Source of the DNA: an uncultured Opitutales bacterium
GTDB taxonomy: Bacteria; Verrucomicrobiota; Verrucomicrobiia; Opitutales; Seribacteraceae
Reading direction: 5' to 3'
NCBI GenBank assembly: GCA_943789375.1
Contig: CALSTX010000004.1
Location: 127,001-191,000, forward strand
Length of the DNA stretch: 64,000 nucleotides
In this document: one piece after another, positions 31,105 through 41,041 of the stretch
How the letters are laid out: each line of letters opens with the position of its first letter
Position numbering within the stretch: position 1 is the stretch's first letter
Made by a program: the position numbers and the translations under genes
The notes under the pieces: generated by a model
The model's input: only the letters and a program-made list of their open reading frames with translations
Database searches by the model: none
What the model was told of the DNA's origin: nothing

Positions 31105-31709
31105 TCTTCGTCTAAAAAGAAACGCCAGTATTTACTCATGTAGAGAACCCCGGATATTACGGTGATGAACGAAGCCAGAACAAGGGTAAGGAGGGAAGCC
31201 GACTCAAGAAGATTGAGGAGTTGCCGGTGTTGTTCGGTAGCCATAAAAGGTTGTAGATCCACTTCAAGAGCCAGTTTTCCAAGGGTTAGGGAAATACAGG
31301 TTAGTTGAATGACTGTCTTTATCTTTCCTATTTTTTCAGCGGCAAGAGTTTTCCCTTTACCAGCAGCAACGAGGCGGAGACCGGTAATAAGAAGCTCCCT
31401 CGACAAAATTAATAATATAGGAAAAAGGGTCCAGATAGGAAGGGCACCCAAGGCCAACAGGCTTGTAAACATCCCCAAAGTTAGAACTTTATCAGCCAAT
31501 GCATCCATGAATTTTCCAAATTCTGAAACTTGACCAAATTTACGGGCCAACCAACCATCCAGCCAATCAGTTAATGCTGCAAACAGAAACAGGCCCAGGG
31601 CTATTGTATGTGACCATTCAAAGGATAGTTCCGGCATCGGGTACAGCAAGCCAATGATTATCAGCATTAATGGAATCCTCGAAAGAGTAAGTAGGTTAGG
31701 TAAATTCAT
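31101..31709 (-). CDS. pgsA: CDP-diacylglycerol--glycerol-3-phosphate 3-phosphatidyltransferase
   Basis: Makes phosphatidylglycerol phosphate at the inner membrane. The 202-residue protein starts [15 protein letters not shown], typical of PgsA. It carries the full CDP-alcohol phosphatidyltransferase signature DGWLAR, eight residues, G, three residues, D, three residues, D (within residues about 46-68). About five transmembrane segments are visible. It heads the pgsA-pgpA-ptsH run and diverges from coaD with a gap of about 100 bases. Confidence 0.92.
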   Translation of the reverse strand: MNLPNLLTLSRIPLMLIIIGLLYPMPELSFEWSHTIALGLFLFAALTDWLDGWLARKFGQVSEFGKFMDALADKVLTLGMFTSLLALGALPIWTLFPILLILSRELLITGLRLVAAGKGKTLAAEKIGKIKTVIQLTCISLTLGKLALEVDLQPFMATEQHRQLLNLLESASLLTLVLASFITVISGVLYMSKYWRFFLDED

Positions 31710-31810
31710 CTGATACCTTCTCTTACCCCTTTATCTTCGACATTGCAATCTCAAGCAAGAATGCCTTGAGGGTGGACGTATGTAAATGGAGTGATAAGTT
31801 GAGGTTGGTT

Positions 31811-32302
31811 ATGGTTGTCGCTTTATACCCTGGTACATTCGATCCGGTTACAAATGGTCACTTGGATGTTCTTTCACGAGCATCAAGGTTGTTTGACCAA
31901 GTTGTGGTTGCAGTTTCTGCTGGCAATTCCGGTAAAGATACAGCGTTTAATCTTGAAGAGAGAGTCTCTCTCTTAAAGGAAAATATATCCTCTTTTAAAA
32001 ATGTGACGGTTGAGCCTTTTAAAGGTCTGCTCGTTGACTATGCCATTGCTAAAAAGGCCAAGGTTTTAATTCGCGGGCTGCGAGCCGTTTCCGATTTCGA
32101 ATATGAATTTCAAATGGCTCAGATGAATCGGCATTTGGACCCGGATCTTGAAACTATTTTTCTTATGCCCAACGAAAAGTATTTTTTCACCAGTTCACAA
32201 CTTATCAAGCAAGTTCATCTTTATGGAGACCGAGAAACCCGATTAGTACCAGAAAATGTACTGGTTGCACTTCGAAAGCTTTCCAAAACAAGGAGCATTT
32301 AA
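31811..32302 (+). CDS. coaD: Pantetheine-phosphate adenylyltransferase
   Basis: Penultimate step of CoA synthesis, producing dephospho-CoA. The ATG at 31811 gives 163 residues beginning [20 protein letters not shown], the classical start, with a GAGG ribosome-binding site nine bases upstream. A TTG at 31766 would add 15 spurious residues. The T/HxGH nucleotide motif, [19 protein letters not shown] and the C-terminal [12 protein letters not shown] are intact. A transporter gene begins nine bases after its stop. Confidence 0.95.
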   Translation: MVVALYPGTFDPVTNGHLDVLSRASRLFDQVVVAVSAGNSGKDTAFNLEERVSLLKENISSFKNVTVEPFKGLLVDYAIAKKAKVLIRGLRAVSDFEYEFQMAQMNRHLDPDLETIFLMPNEKYFFTSSQLIKQVHLYGDRETRLVPENVLVALRKLSKTRSI

Positions 32303-32311
32303 CAACACTGC

Positions 32312-33667
32312 ATGAATACAGAGATAGAACAAGCAAACCGAAGAAAAAGATCCACCTTTGCTGTGGTTTTTCTGACCATCTTTTTGGACATGGTTGGTTT
32401 TTCAGTCCTCTTTCCGCTTTTCCCCTCCATGCTCGACCATTATTTAAGTCGTGAAGCAGTTCTGGGCGGTGGCATCGTGACGAATTTTGTTACTAACATA
32501 CAGTCTCTTTCTTTCGTTGGCTTTGCACCCGAGAGTTCATTTCGGTTTGAAACCGTTGTATTTGGAGGTGCACTTGGATCACTTTATGCCTTGTTACAAT
32601 TCTTTTTTGCTCCGATTTGGGGGAGGTTGTCAGATCGTATTGGGCGACGGCCAGTCTTGATTTACACCTTGGGTGGAACCGCTTTGGGTTATGCTTTGTG
32701 GATCTTTGCTGGAGATTTCTGGGTTTTAGTGCTTTCACGGATTCTGGGCGGAATGGCTGGGGGGAATTTATCGGTGGCAACTGCAGCCATTGCAGATGTT
32801 ACATCCCGGGAGTCACGATCGAAAGGTATGGCTTTGGTCGGCATTGCATTTGGACTTGGTTTTATCTTGGGACCGGCGTTGGGAGGATATGCTTCGACTT
32901 GGGTTTTAGCGGAGTCAAGTGATGCAACCTTTGGTTTAAACCCATTTTCTGCGGCCGCTTTAATTAGTCTTTGCCTTGCCCTCATTAACTGGGCTTGGGT
33001 GATTGTAAGGTTTAAAGAAACTTTAAGCGTAGAAAAAAGAAACCCAGCAGGGCAACCGAAACCAGCAATTTTTCAACTCGGTAAAATTGCAAATCAAAAT
33101 GTTAGAAATACCTGCCTTGTTTATCTTTTGTACATGATCTCATTCAGCGGGATGGAATTTACTCTTACTTTCTTGGCTGTAGAGAGATTCAATTACGATC
33201 CGATGAGTTTAGGTAAAATGTTTTTACTCATCGGCCTCACCCTCATTTTTGTTCAAGGCTTTTTTGTTCGTCGCTTTGTTGGGAAAATCGGCGAGAAAAA
33301 TATGGCAGTGTTAGGCATTATTTTAGGTTCGATATCATTTGTGATTATTTCCCATTCCTTTGAGAGTACTATTTTTTACACGGGTTTATTCTTAATGTCC
33401 GCTGGCGTTGCTCTTATAAGCCCCACACTTACGGCCCTTACATCTCTGCATTCTGGCGAAGGTGACCAGGGTTTCCACCTTGGAGTATTCAGGTCATCGG
33501 GCTCAATGGCCCGGGCCTGCGGTCCTATGCTTGCTGGGTTCGCATACTTCGTTTACGGCTCAAAGGTAGCCTATTTGCTTGGGGCAATTATTTTAATCCT
33601 TCCCCTTGTGATCATGTTTAGAATTGCGAAACCAAACCATGAAAACACTACAAATTCACAACCTTAA
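32312..33667 (+). CDS. MFS transporter, TetA/DHA1-like
   Basis: The 451-residue protein has about 12 hydrophobic segments. The major-facilitator motif between TM2 and TM3 is present as GRLSDRIGRRPVLI, and GGMAGGNLSVATAAIADV forms the helix 4-5 region. A second-half counterpart follows about residue 270. The loop between TM1 and TM2 is longer than usual (about residues 35-80). The family includes drug and metabolite exporters; the substrate cannot be told from sequence. It lies nine bases after coaD and is probably co-transcribed. Confidence 0.8.
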   Translation: MNTEIEQANRRKRSTFAVVFLTIFLDMVGFSVLFPLFPSMLDHYLSREAVLGGGIVTNFVTNIQSLSFVGFAPESSFRFETVVFGGALGSLYALLQFFFAPIWGRLSDRIGRRPVLIYTLGGTALGYALWIFAGDFWVLVLSRILGGMAGGNLSVATAAIADVTSRESRSKGMALVGIAFGLGFILGPALGGYASTWVLAESSDATFGLNPFSAAALISLCLALINWAWVIVRFKETLSVEKRNPAGQPKPAIFQLGKIANQNVRNTCLVYLLYMISFSGMEFTLTFLAVERFNYDPMSLGKMFLLIGLTLIFVQGFFVRRFVGKIGEKNMAVLGIILGSISFVIISHSFESTIFYTGLFLMSAGVALISPTLTALTSLHSGEGDQGFHLGVFRSSGSMARACGPMLAGFAYFVYGSKVAYLLGAIILILPLVIMFRIAKPNHENTTNSQP

Positions 33668-33759
33668 AGCTTTTCACTCGCCAAAACTCTTACAACTATT
33701 AGTATGGTAGATGTTAAAACTTATACTTGCTCAACCATTATTTTGACCCCAATTACTGA

Positions 33760-35649
33760 ATGAATCCCGAAGTTATCGATCAACTGGTCGAAAAAGATCC
33801 ATCCCTTGAATCATCACGCCCTGCCTTAGAGGCAATGAAGGAAGGTGCATGTTGCATCCATCGTAGCTGGGGATTCGGTCAAATTACAGGCTTTGACAAT
33901 GATCGTGGCATGGTTCTTATCGATTTCGAAGAGGAAGATCGAAAGAGTCATGCAATGGACCCAGTTTTTTGTATCGGTAAACTAGAAGTCTTACCCAGTG
34001 AGCACATTCTTTCAAAACATCGTGCGAATCCTGCCGAAATTGAGACCATAGCCAAGAAAGAGCCAGTGGAACTCGTAGTTGAGATTTTATCCACTTGTGA
34101 AGATGGTTGTGCTCAAGCCCGAGAAATTGAGAGAATCATGGCTTTTCTGCTCGGTCCAGCAAAAGGGAAAAAATGGTGGACTGCCACAAAGAAATTACTT
34201 GTCAAAGATCCTCGTGTGGCTGTCCCCAACAAAAAAATTGAGCCTTATGTTTTACGGGATGAACCAGTAAAACCTGAACAAGAAATATTACAGGACTTTT
34301 TTGACGAAAAAAGATCAAAGCATAAAATCATCCTTGCGGAAAAACTTTTCGATTTAGCAGCTGAAAAAGAAGACCTACAAGCTGATCTGCCACAGGTCTT
34401 AAACGAGCTAACCGTAGCAATTATGGAGGCTCGAAACCTTAGTCAAGCAGACCGCTTGTATGGTATCTGGGTTCGTAATAACCTTGCTCGAGATGTTGAG
34501 GAAGATGTAGAGAAATTAGAGCCCACCTCTGCTTCTATTTTAGAGGAGTGCAAAGACGACCTGCCCGGTTTGGCTGATCAAATGCCAACCAAGTTTCACC
34601 GTCGATTTCTTGATTTGGTTACCCGCGTATATGAGGGTGACTGGAAGCCTCTGGTCATAAATCTTTTACAAAATACTGCATTCAAATTTTCTGGTGAATG
34701 TGCACATTTTCTCGTTGATCAAGAAGAACCAAAACTCCTTATATCGTCGTTAAACAAAGCATTGGACGAGCAGAATGTGAAGGCACCCGTTTTACTTTGG
34801 ATTCTTAAGTTTCGTGAACTATCCAAGTTTAAGGAGATTTTAAGTCCTTTGATTAATCCTCGCCTGCTTACTGCAGTATTTTCTGCCATTGATTATGAAT
34901 CACTCCAGAATGCAACAACCCGCCGCATTCCGCTTGCCGAAATTTTATCAGATGACCGAGAATTGTTGCCCATTATTTTATCGAAAGGTTCGACTGAGAA
35001 TGCCAAAGACCTAGCTCAAGCTTTACTTCTTAATCCTGGCTTTGAAGATTTAAGTAAACGTTCTTTGCTTGCTCGTTTTATTAAACGACATCCTGAAATC
35101 CAGGATATGATAGACGGGAATGGTTCACGAAGTGATTCTTCCGGTTCTGCTGCATCAGTCACGGATGATAGCCTGATTGTTTCTCAGGTAAGCTATGATC
35201 AGAAAATGTCTGATCTTGACCTTCTTAATAAAGAAAAGATCCCAACTAATTCGCAGGCCATTGAAGCAGCCCGTGAGCTTGGTGATTTGAGGGAGAATGC
35301 AGAGTATCAAATGGCTAAAGAGGAACAAAAGCTTCTTTTGGCTCGTCAATCGGAATTACAAACGGACCTAATGAGAGCGAAGCCTACGGACTTCACAGAT
35401 GCTCCTAAAGAGAATGTCGGAATTGGTTCCATTGTTAATTTGATTGATTCAAAATCTGGTGAGAATCAAAAGTATGTAATCCTTGGTGCATGGGATAGTG
35501 ATCCTGATAATAACATCCTTTCCTACCTCACTCCCCTTGGTCAAAGACTGCTCGGAAAGAAAAAGGGTGAATCCGTGGAGACAGAAGTGGAGGGTAATGT
35601 ACAAAGCTGGAAAATTGAAAGCCTGAGTCGCTGGATAGATTCCAAGTAG
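33760..35649 (+). CDS. Long GreA/GreB-family transcription elongation factor
   Basis: A 629-residue protein. The last 150 residues form a recognisable GreA/GreB unit: a coiled coil with the acidic tip region LGDLRENAEYQMAKEEQKLL, then the FKBP-like domain with IGSIVNLID and LGKKKGESVETEV. The N-terminal 75 residues (GFGQITGFDNDRGMVLIDF) look like a CarD/TRCF-type Tudor domain, and the middle 350 residues are helical. Long GreA proteins of this kind are known in Chlamydiae. A role in rescuing stalled RNA polymerase is expected; the function of the extra domains is not known to me. Confidence 0.8.
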   Translation: MNPEVIDQLVEKDPSLESSRPALEAMKEGACCIHRSWGFGQITGFDNDRGMVLIDFEEEDRKSHAMDPVFCIGKLEVLPSEHILSKHRANPAEIETIAKKEPVELVVEILSTCEDGCAQAREIERIMAFLLGPAKGKKWWTATKKLLVKDPRVAVPNKKIEPYVLRDEPVKPEQEILQDFFDEKRSKHKIILAEKLFDLAAEKEDLQADLPQVLNELTVAIMEARNLSQADRLYGIWVRNNLARDVEEDVEKLEPTSASILEECKDDLPGLADQMPTKFHRRFLDLVTRVYEGDWKPLVINLLQNTAFKFSGECAHFLVDQEEPKLLISSLNKALDEQNVKAPVLLWILKFRELSKFKEILSPLINPRLLTAVFSAIDYESLQNATTRRIPLAEILSDDRELLPIILSKGSTENAKDLAQALLLNPGFEDLSKRSLLARFIKRHPEIQDMIDGNGSRSDSSGSAASVTDDSLIVSQVSYDQKMSDLDLLNKEKIPTNSQAIEAARELGDLRENAEYQMAKEEQKLLLARQSELQTDLMRAKPTDFTDAPKENVGIGSIVNLIDSKSGENQKYVILGAWDSDPDNNILSYLTPLGQRLLGKKKGESVETEVEGNVQSWKIESLSRWIDSK

Positions 35650-35742
35650 ATTTTTTGCTTTTGGCTACTGAATCTTGTTTCAGTCAGCCCATAATTTAGT
35701 TTGCAAACTCCATGGCTAGATTGGATTCTATCGTATATTGCC

Positions 35743-36669
35743 ATGAAAATAACCGAGATATTACAGCTCCTTTCTGATAGCACGCGTTTGCGAATGCTTC
35801 GCTTACTTGCAAAAGAAGAGCTTTCGGTTGCTGAATTACAGGAGATTCTTGAGATGGGGCAGTCGAGAATATCCTCTCACCTTTCTTTACTTCGTCGAAA
35901 TGGTATGGTTATAGACCGAAAAGATGGGAAAAAAACTTATTACACTCTTAGCCTAGATAAATCTTCTAAATTTAATATTGTTCGCCTAGCACTTTCAGAA
36001 GATTCAGAAGAAGAGTTTTGGGGCAGAGATCAGTCTTGTTTAGTTCGCGTTTTGGAGCGCAGACGCAGGGAAAGTGAAAAGTATTTCGATGAAGTTGCTG
36101 AACGATTAGGTAAGCATTATGTCCCCGGTCGTTCTTGGGAATCAATTGGTCATTTTCTTCTGCAGCTTGTACCTTATATTACCATTGTGGATTTAGGTGC
36201 GGGGGAAGGTATGATCTCTCAACTACTCGCTGAAAGAGCCAAAAAGGTTTATTGTATTGATAGTTCCAAGAGTATGGTACGAGTGGGGACAGAATTAGCG
36301 AAAAAGAAAAACTTTTCGAACCTGGAGTACAAACTTGGTGATATTGAAAAGGTTCCCTTAACAGATAACAGTGTTGACCTTGCGTTGATGAGTCAGTCAC
36401 TACATCACGCACAGCACCCTGAACTTGCCCTGTCCGAAGCGTTCAGAATATTAAAACCTAAAGGGAAATTGATTGTTTTGGACCTTAAAAAACATCAATT
36501 CGAAAAAGCCCGTGACGCTTATGGTGACTTGTGGATGGGTTTTGGCGAAAATGAGCTTTACCGGATGATAAAAAAAGCAGGATTCAAGCGTTCAAAAGTT
36601 GAAACAGTCGCCAAGGAGACAGAGGAGCCTTTTTTCGAGACTATTCTTGGGATGGGTGAGTGCGCTTAG
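35743..36669 (+). CDS. ArsR-family regulator fused to a SAM methyltransferase
   Basis: From the ATG at 35743 the protein has 308 residues; a TTG at 35701 is less likely. Residues 1-80 are an ArsR winged helix (LSDSTRLRMLRLLAKEELSV, then SRISSHLSLLRRNGMV). Residues about 130-300 are a class I methyltransferase with motif I VDLGAGEGMISQL and the later LALMSQSLHHAQHPELAL. Such fusions occur near methionine and arsenic genes in other bacteria, but no such neighbour is visible here. No cysteine cluster typical of metal sensing is seen in the winged helix. Its stop codon overlaps that of the convergent RND pump gene. Confidence 0.8.
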   Translation: MKITEILQLLSDSTRLRMLRLLAKEELSVAELQEILEMGQSRISSHLSLLRRNGMVIDRKDGKKTYYTLSLDKSSKFNIVRLALSEDSEEEFWGRDQSCLVRVLERRRRESEKYFDEVAERLGKHYVPGRSWESIGHFLLQLVPYITIVDLGAGEGMISQLLAERAKKVYCIDSSKSMVRVGTELAKKKNFSNLEYKLGDIEKVPLTDNSVDLALMSQSLHHAQHPELALSEAFRILKPKGKLIVLDLKKHQFEKARDAYGDLWMGFGENELYRMIKKAGFKRSKVETVAKETEEPFFETILGMGECA

Positions 36670-39600
36670 TTACTCACTTCTCTTAGGTTTTTTATATTTC
36701 CATTTGAGCCATAGCCTGACACTCGAAGTACTTTTCGGGTAAGACCTTTTAAGTCTTCTAAAATCAGATACAGACAGGGTACCATAAGCAGGGTGATGAA
36801 GGTGGCAAATAAGACCCCAAATCCTATCGCGATAGCCATTGGTTTCAGAAACTGAGCCTGGAGGCTTCGTTCGTATAAAATTGGAAGCAGCCCGACAAAT
36901 GTGGTCAGGGATGTAAGGAGAATTGCTCGAAAACGGGCCATGCCTGCCAATCGTGCAGCTTCAAGAATCGAAGTTTCCTGGGCTCTTTTGTTTACATAAT
37001 GGACTAGAACAAGGCTGTCATTAATTACGACCCCAGTTAGGGCAACAAGTCCAAAATGAGACAATTGGCTTAAGGGTAATCCAAATAAATAGTGACCGAG
37101 AACTGCACCAATTAAACCAAAAGGAATGACCGACATGATCAAAAAAGGTTGCAGGTAGGAACGAAAGGGGATGGCAAGCAGTCCATAGATTACAAATAAA
37201 GATATACCTCCAGCCTGAGCTAGCCCGGAATCGCTTTCTTCTTGTTCTTTTTTCTCCCCAACAAATGAAAAGCGAAGATTGGGGAATTCTGCCCGTAAGG
37301 CTGGTATGAAATGTTGATAAAGATCTTGTTCGATGAGCGGAATTTGAGCCACTACCTTGTCTGCTGAAGTTTGTACATTTATTATCCTGGAACGGTCCAT
37401 TCTTTTAATGGTGGGATATCCTTTACCAAGCTCAATGGTAGCAACTTCTTCCAAAGGAGCTTCCACTCCGCTAGGGGTCCTTACGCGAAGGTTGGTAAGT
37501 GCTGTAAGGGTCTTACGATCAGCCAGAGGGTACCTGAGCATTACTTTCACTTCGTCGCGCTCCCTTTGGATACGTTGAATTTCTTGTCCGTAATAGGCTT
37601 GCCGCACTTGTCTGCCCAAATCTGATTGAGTTAGTCCAAGAGAGCGACCGTTGTCGGTCAGTTTAATTTTCATTTCCCTTTTCCCACCGGAATATGTGTC
37701 AGAAATATCAAAAAGTCCTTGGTAAGTTCCAAGTTTAGTCTTTAATTTTTCTGCTGCCAGACTCATTTCCTCCAGATTAAAACCTGCGATTTCCACATCA
37801 ATAGCCGTTCTGCTGCCACCTGCTGCCACATCTCCGAAATATAATTCTTTGAGTCCAGGCAGTGGACCAATCCGTTCGCGCCAAAGGGCAGAAATTTGAG
37901 GAGCTGTTCGTGTCCGATCTTCAGATTTTATAAGTTCCACACTGATCTCACCCAAATTTGAGCCCGATACAATACTGGAAGAACTCTTTGGCCCACCCGA
38001 AAAAGGCTGGGCACCCATAGTCTTCATAATGTGCATGAAGGGGTTTGGTTCACCTTCTGATTCAAGATAGTCAACCACAGCGATTCTTGCCTTTTCTATT
38101 TCCTTTAATGCTTTTTCGGTGGTGGCTGCAGGCACCCCATCTTGCATGGAAATTTTTACAGATATGTAATCGGATGGAACTGGGGGTACGCCACGAATAC
38201 TGGGTACATGACCACCAATTATTAATCCCATGGTTACGGCAAAAAGCCCGATGAAAAAGCTCAGAGTTAGATAGCGCCATTCAAGACACTTTTGAAGGAA
38301 TGGTTGGTATGTTTTTTCAATGAACACTTCCAACCCTTTCGATATTCTATTTTGGAAGCGGGCCAACCAATTTTTAGGAACCTTATCGAAGCGGCAAAGG
38401 CTTAAATGGTAGGGAAGAATAAATTTTGATTCAATCAGTGAGAAGAATAAGGCGGGAATGACAACCAAGGGAATATCTTTCATGAGTTTCCCAAGCCAGC
38501 CTGGTAGGAAAAGCATGGGAACGAAAGCAACCATACTGGTAAGAATGGCAAAAGTTACGGGCATTGCTACCAAATGAGTTCCTTTGATGGAGGCTTGCAG
38601 GGAATTTTCACCTTTTGACCCCAAAGTGTAAACTGACTCACCAACAACAATGGCATCATCGACTAAAATTCCTAAAACAACAATAAAGGCAAAGAGTGAA
38701 ACCAGGTTGATTGATGCACCCACAAAGCCCATGGTAGCGAAGGCACCCATAAAGGAGATAGGTAGTCCCAGTGCAACCCATACAGCTAGGGAAGGCCGCA
38801 GAAAAAGAGAGAGAACCAGAAACACAAGCACTAAACCTTGCAGTGCATTACGGATCATCATTTCCAGTCTCCCTTGTAGGTAATAGGAGGAGTCCTGCCA
38901 AATTGTCATGGTGATTCCTTCGGGAAGGCTGGTCGAAATATCTTTTACATAAGCATTTACTTTTTTTGAGATATCCAAAGGACTTTGTTTTCCAACTCTG
39001 AAAATGCGCAGGGTGACAGCTGGCTCATCTGTGAATTTCGTGTACAGGGCTTTATCTTCAAATCCATCTTTTACCTCGGCAAGTTCACCCAAGCTTAAGT
39101 GAGAACCATTGGAAGATGTAAGAATTTGCATCTTTTCAAATTGTTTTCCGTTATGGGCCTTACCCATGGAGCGGAGAAGGGTTTCTCCGGAAGAGGTGCG
39201 GGCAACTCCACCTGGAATGTCAACCGAGTTACTTTTTATAGCTCGTGACACTTCATCAAAGCTCATTCCATACTCACGTAATGCATTTTCTGAAACCTCA
39301 ATTCCAATTTCTGGTTTCCGGATGCCTGCTATCTCAACCTGAGTAATACCGGGTAGGTTTGTTAACTCATCTAGGGTTTTATCAGCGAGCTTGCGAAGAG
39401 ACTTTTCATCACAGTCTCCATGAATAGCCAAGGCCAAAACCCGACGTTTTTGGGTGGCCACTTCTACCATCGGTTTTTCAGCTTCTTCCGGGAAATTTAA
39501 AATTGAGTCCACCCGAACTTTTATTTCATCCGCCAAAAGCTTAGCATCTTTTCCACGGCTGACTTGTACGCTGACCACCCCCAAGTTTTCACGAGCAAAA

Positions 39601-39839
39601 GATGTCATCTCTTTGATGCCATCAAGATCCCAGATCTTTTCTTCAACTTGCTTACATATACCATCCTCCACTTCGAGAGGAGCCGCACCCGGGTAAGGCA
39701 CCGATATGGTAACCAAGTCCAAGTCGAATTCCGGGAAGAGTTCCATCTTAAGAGCCCGGATTGAGAAAAAGCCGGAAATGACGATGATTCCCATCAGGAG
39801 GTTTGCCGCAACCCCGTTTCGTGCAAACCAAGCAATCAT
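36666..39839 (-). CDS. RND efflux pump inner-membrane permease
   Basis: A proton-driven tripartite efflux permease of the AcrB/HAE type. The 1057 residues show the twofold repeat of six transmembrane segments plus a large periplasmic loop. The proton-relay pair D394-D395 lies in GILVDDAIVVGES (TM4). The second half carries the counterpart LTGVVINDSLVLVHYVN. The N-terminus MIAWFARNGVAANLLMGIIV is typical of the subfamily containing heavy-metal and solvent pumps. It is the last gene of the outer membrane factor-adaptor-permease operon, overlapping the adaptor by four bases. Confidence 0.92.
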   Translation of the reverse strand: MIAWFARNGVAANLLMGIIVISGFFSIRALKMELFPEFDLDLVTISVPYPGAAPLEVEDGICKQVEEKIWDLDGIKEMTSFARENLGVVSVQVSRGKDAKLLADEIKVRVDSILNFPEEAEKPMVEVATQKRRVLALAIHGDCDEKSLRKLADKTLDELTNLPGITQVEIAGIRKPEIGIEVSENALREYGMSFDEVSRAIKSNSVDIPGGVARTSSGETLLRSMGKAHNGKQFEKMQILTSSNGSHLSLGELAEVKDGFEDKALYTKFTDEPAVTLRIFRVGKQSPLDISKKVNAYVKDISTSLPEGITMTIWQDSSYYLQGRLEMMIRNALQGLVLVFLVLSLFLRPSLAVWVALGLPISFMGAFATMGFVGASINLVSLFAFIVVLGILVDDAIVVGESVYTLGSKGENSLQASIKGTHLVAMPVTFAILTSMVAFVPMLFLPGWLGKLMKDIPLVVIPALFFSLIESKFILPYHLSLCRFDKVPKNWLARFQNRISKGLEVFIEKTYQPFLQKCLEWRYLTLSFFIGLFAVTMGLIIGGHVPSIRGVPPVPSDYISVKISMQDGVPAATTEKALKEIEKARIAVVDYLESEGEPNPFMHIMKTMGAQPFSGGPKSSSSIVSGSNLGEISVELIKSEDRTRTAPQISALWRERIGPLPGLKELYFGDVAAGGSRTAIDVEIAGFNLEEMSLAAEKLKTKLGTYQGLFDISDTYSGGKREMKIKLTDNGRSLGLTQSDLGRQVRQAYYGQEIQRIQRERDEVKVMLRYPLADRKTLTALTNLRVRTPSGVEAPLEEVATIELGKGYPTIKRMDRSRIINVQTSADKVVAQIPLIEQDLYQHFIPALRAEFPNLRFSFVGEKKEQEESDSGLAQAGGISLFVIYGLLAIPFRSYLQPFLIMSVIPFGLIGAVLGHYLFGLPLSQLSHFGLVALTGVVINDSLVLVHYVNKRAQETSILEAARLAGMARFRAILLTSLTTFVGLLPILYERSLQAQFLKPMAIAIGFGVLFATFITLLMVPCLYLILEDLKGLTRKVLRVSGYGSNGNIKNLREVSN

Positions 39840-41041
39840 TGAGCAGTTTGGTTCAGATCCGATACCGAATTAACCAGCTGGACTTCCATGCCGTTGGCAA
39901 TAATTTCAATCGGGGTGATACATACCTTTTCACCATTTGCCAAACCATCATTGACCCATACTTCTTTATCTGATCGATAAATGGTGTCGACTTGCCTGAC
40001 TTGAAGACGGTTTTCTTCGTTCACGACTAGGATTGTATTTTGGGTGCGGAAAGCAGAATCCGGAATGACGAATACATCTCTGGATGCACCATGTAATTTT
40101 AAATTTACAAATTGGCCCACAGAAAGTGGTTCTTTTACTTGTTCTTGGGAGAATGGGTTGGCAAAGCAATGGTTTACTAAGCCCACAAGCTTGGTTAGCC
40201 TAGTTTGTGAGTCGACGACACCTTCTGATCTTGCAAGTTTCCCGCGATGGATAATGTCACCCTGCTTGTTTATAATTTCTATTTCTACAGACAATTCATT
40301 CGTGCTATCAAAGCCGTCGGTGAAACCGAGAAAATTCATCTCTGATTGGCTCAGCGAAAGAAAAACCTCTGCTGAATCTAAGGCATAAATTTCCGCCAAT
40401 GCCGATGGTGAACCTGAGCCCACTTGTTGCCCCACATCAACCATTGTTTTCAAAATTCGACCTTGAAATGGAGCCTGAACGGAAGCCCTCTCTAAATTCT
40501 GCTCGGCTTGTGCTAGCTTTGCATTTGCCGCCCCCTCTTCTGCCCGTGCTTTTTGGATTTGTGGAATTCTTTTAACGAGGTCTGAAGCAAGGGTCCAGTC
40601 ACGGTCACCCCACTCAATTCTAGCTTGCTTAGATAATTCAAGCTCTTGGGTAAGTTGTAGGTTGGTGCGGCTTACATTGGCTTTGGCTTCAGCCAAAGCA
40701 GCCTTCAGGTTGGTGTCTTCAATTGTAAGCAATAAGTCACCTTTCTTAAAAAAACCACCTGAACGGAATGATTTGGCTGAAGATTTTTCTTTCGCGATAG
40801 GGGCAACACCCTGAACTATTCCAGGGACTTCAGCGATTAAGGTGGTGAGGGTTTGTGGTCTAACTGTACCGAAAGTTGCGATACTAGATCGTAATTTAAC
40901 TTTTTTAACATTTAGGGTCTCGACGAAAGGAATTTTCCGTTTCACTTCTTTCGCTTGAGGTTCAGGGCGCATGGTGATCAATGTTCGAGATGCGAATAAT
41001 AAAACGCCCAAAACAATCACGGGAAGAATAATTTTTTTCAT
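39836..41041 (-). CDS. RND periplasmic adaptor (membrane fusion protein)
   Basis: The 401-residue protein has one N-terminal membrane anchor (residues 4-21), a biotinyl-lipoyl-like half motif at about residues 60-115 (GIVQGVAPIAKE, KKGDLLLTIED), a helical hairpin rich in Ala, Glu and Lys (about 116-185), the second half motif VQAPFQGRI with DVGQQVGSGSP, and a beta-barrel and membrane-proximal region. It links the permease to the outer membrane factor. It overlaps both neighbours by four bases (ATGA), so the three proteins are translationally coupled. Confidence 0.9.
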   Translation of the reverse strand: MKKIILPVIVLGVLLFASRTLITMRPEPQAKEVKRKIPFVETLNVKKVKLRSSIATFGTVRPQTLTTLIAEVPGIVQGVAPIAKEKSSAKSFRSGGFFKKGDLLLTIEDTNLKAALAEAKANVSRTNLQLTQELELSKQARIEWGDRDWTLASDLVKRIPQIQKARAEEGAANAKLAQAEQNLERASVQAPFQGRILKTMVDVGQQVGSGSPSALAEIYALDSAEVFLSLSQSEMNFLGFTDGFDSTNELSVEIEIINKQGDIIHRGKLARSEGVVDSQTRLTKLVGLVNHCFANPFSQEQVKEPLSVGQFVNLKLHGASRDVFVIPDSAFRTQNTILVVNEENRLQVRQVDTIYRSDKEVWVNDGLANGEKVCITPIEIIANGMEVQLVNSVSDLNQTAQ

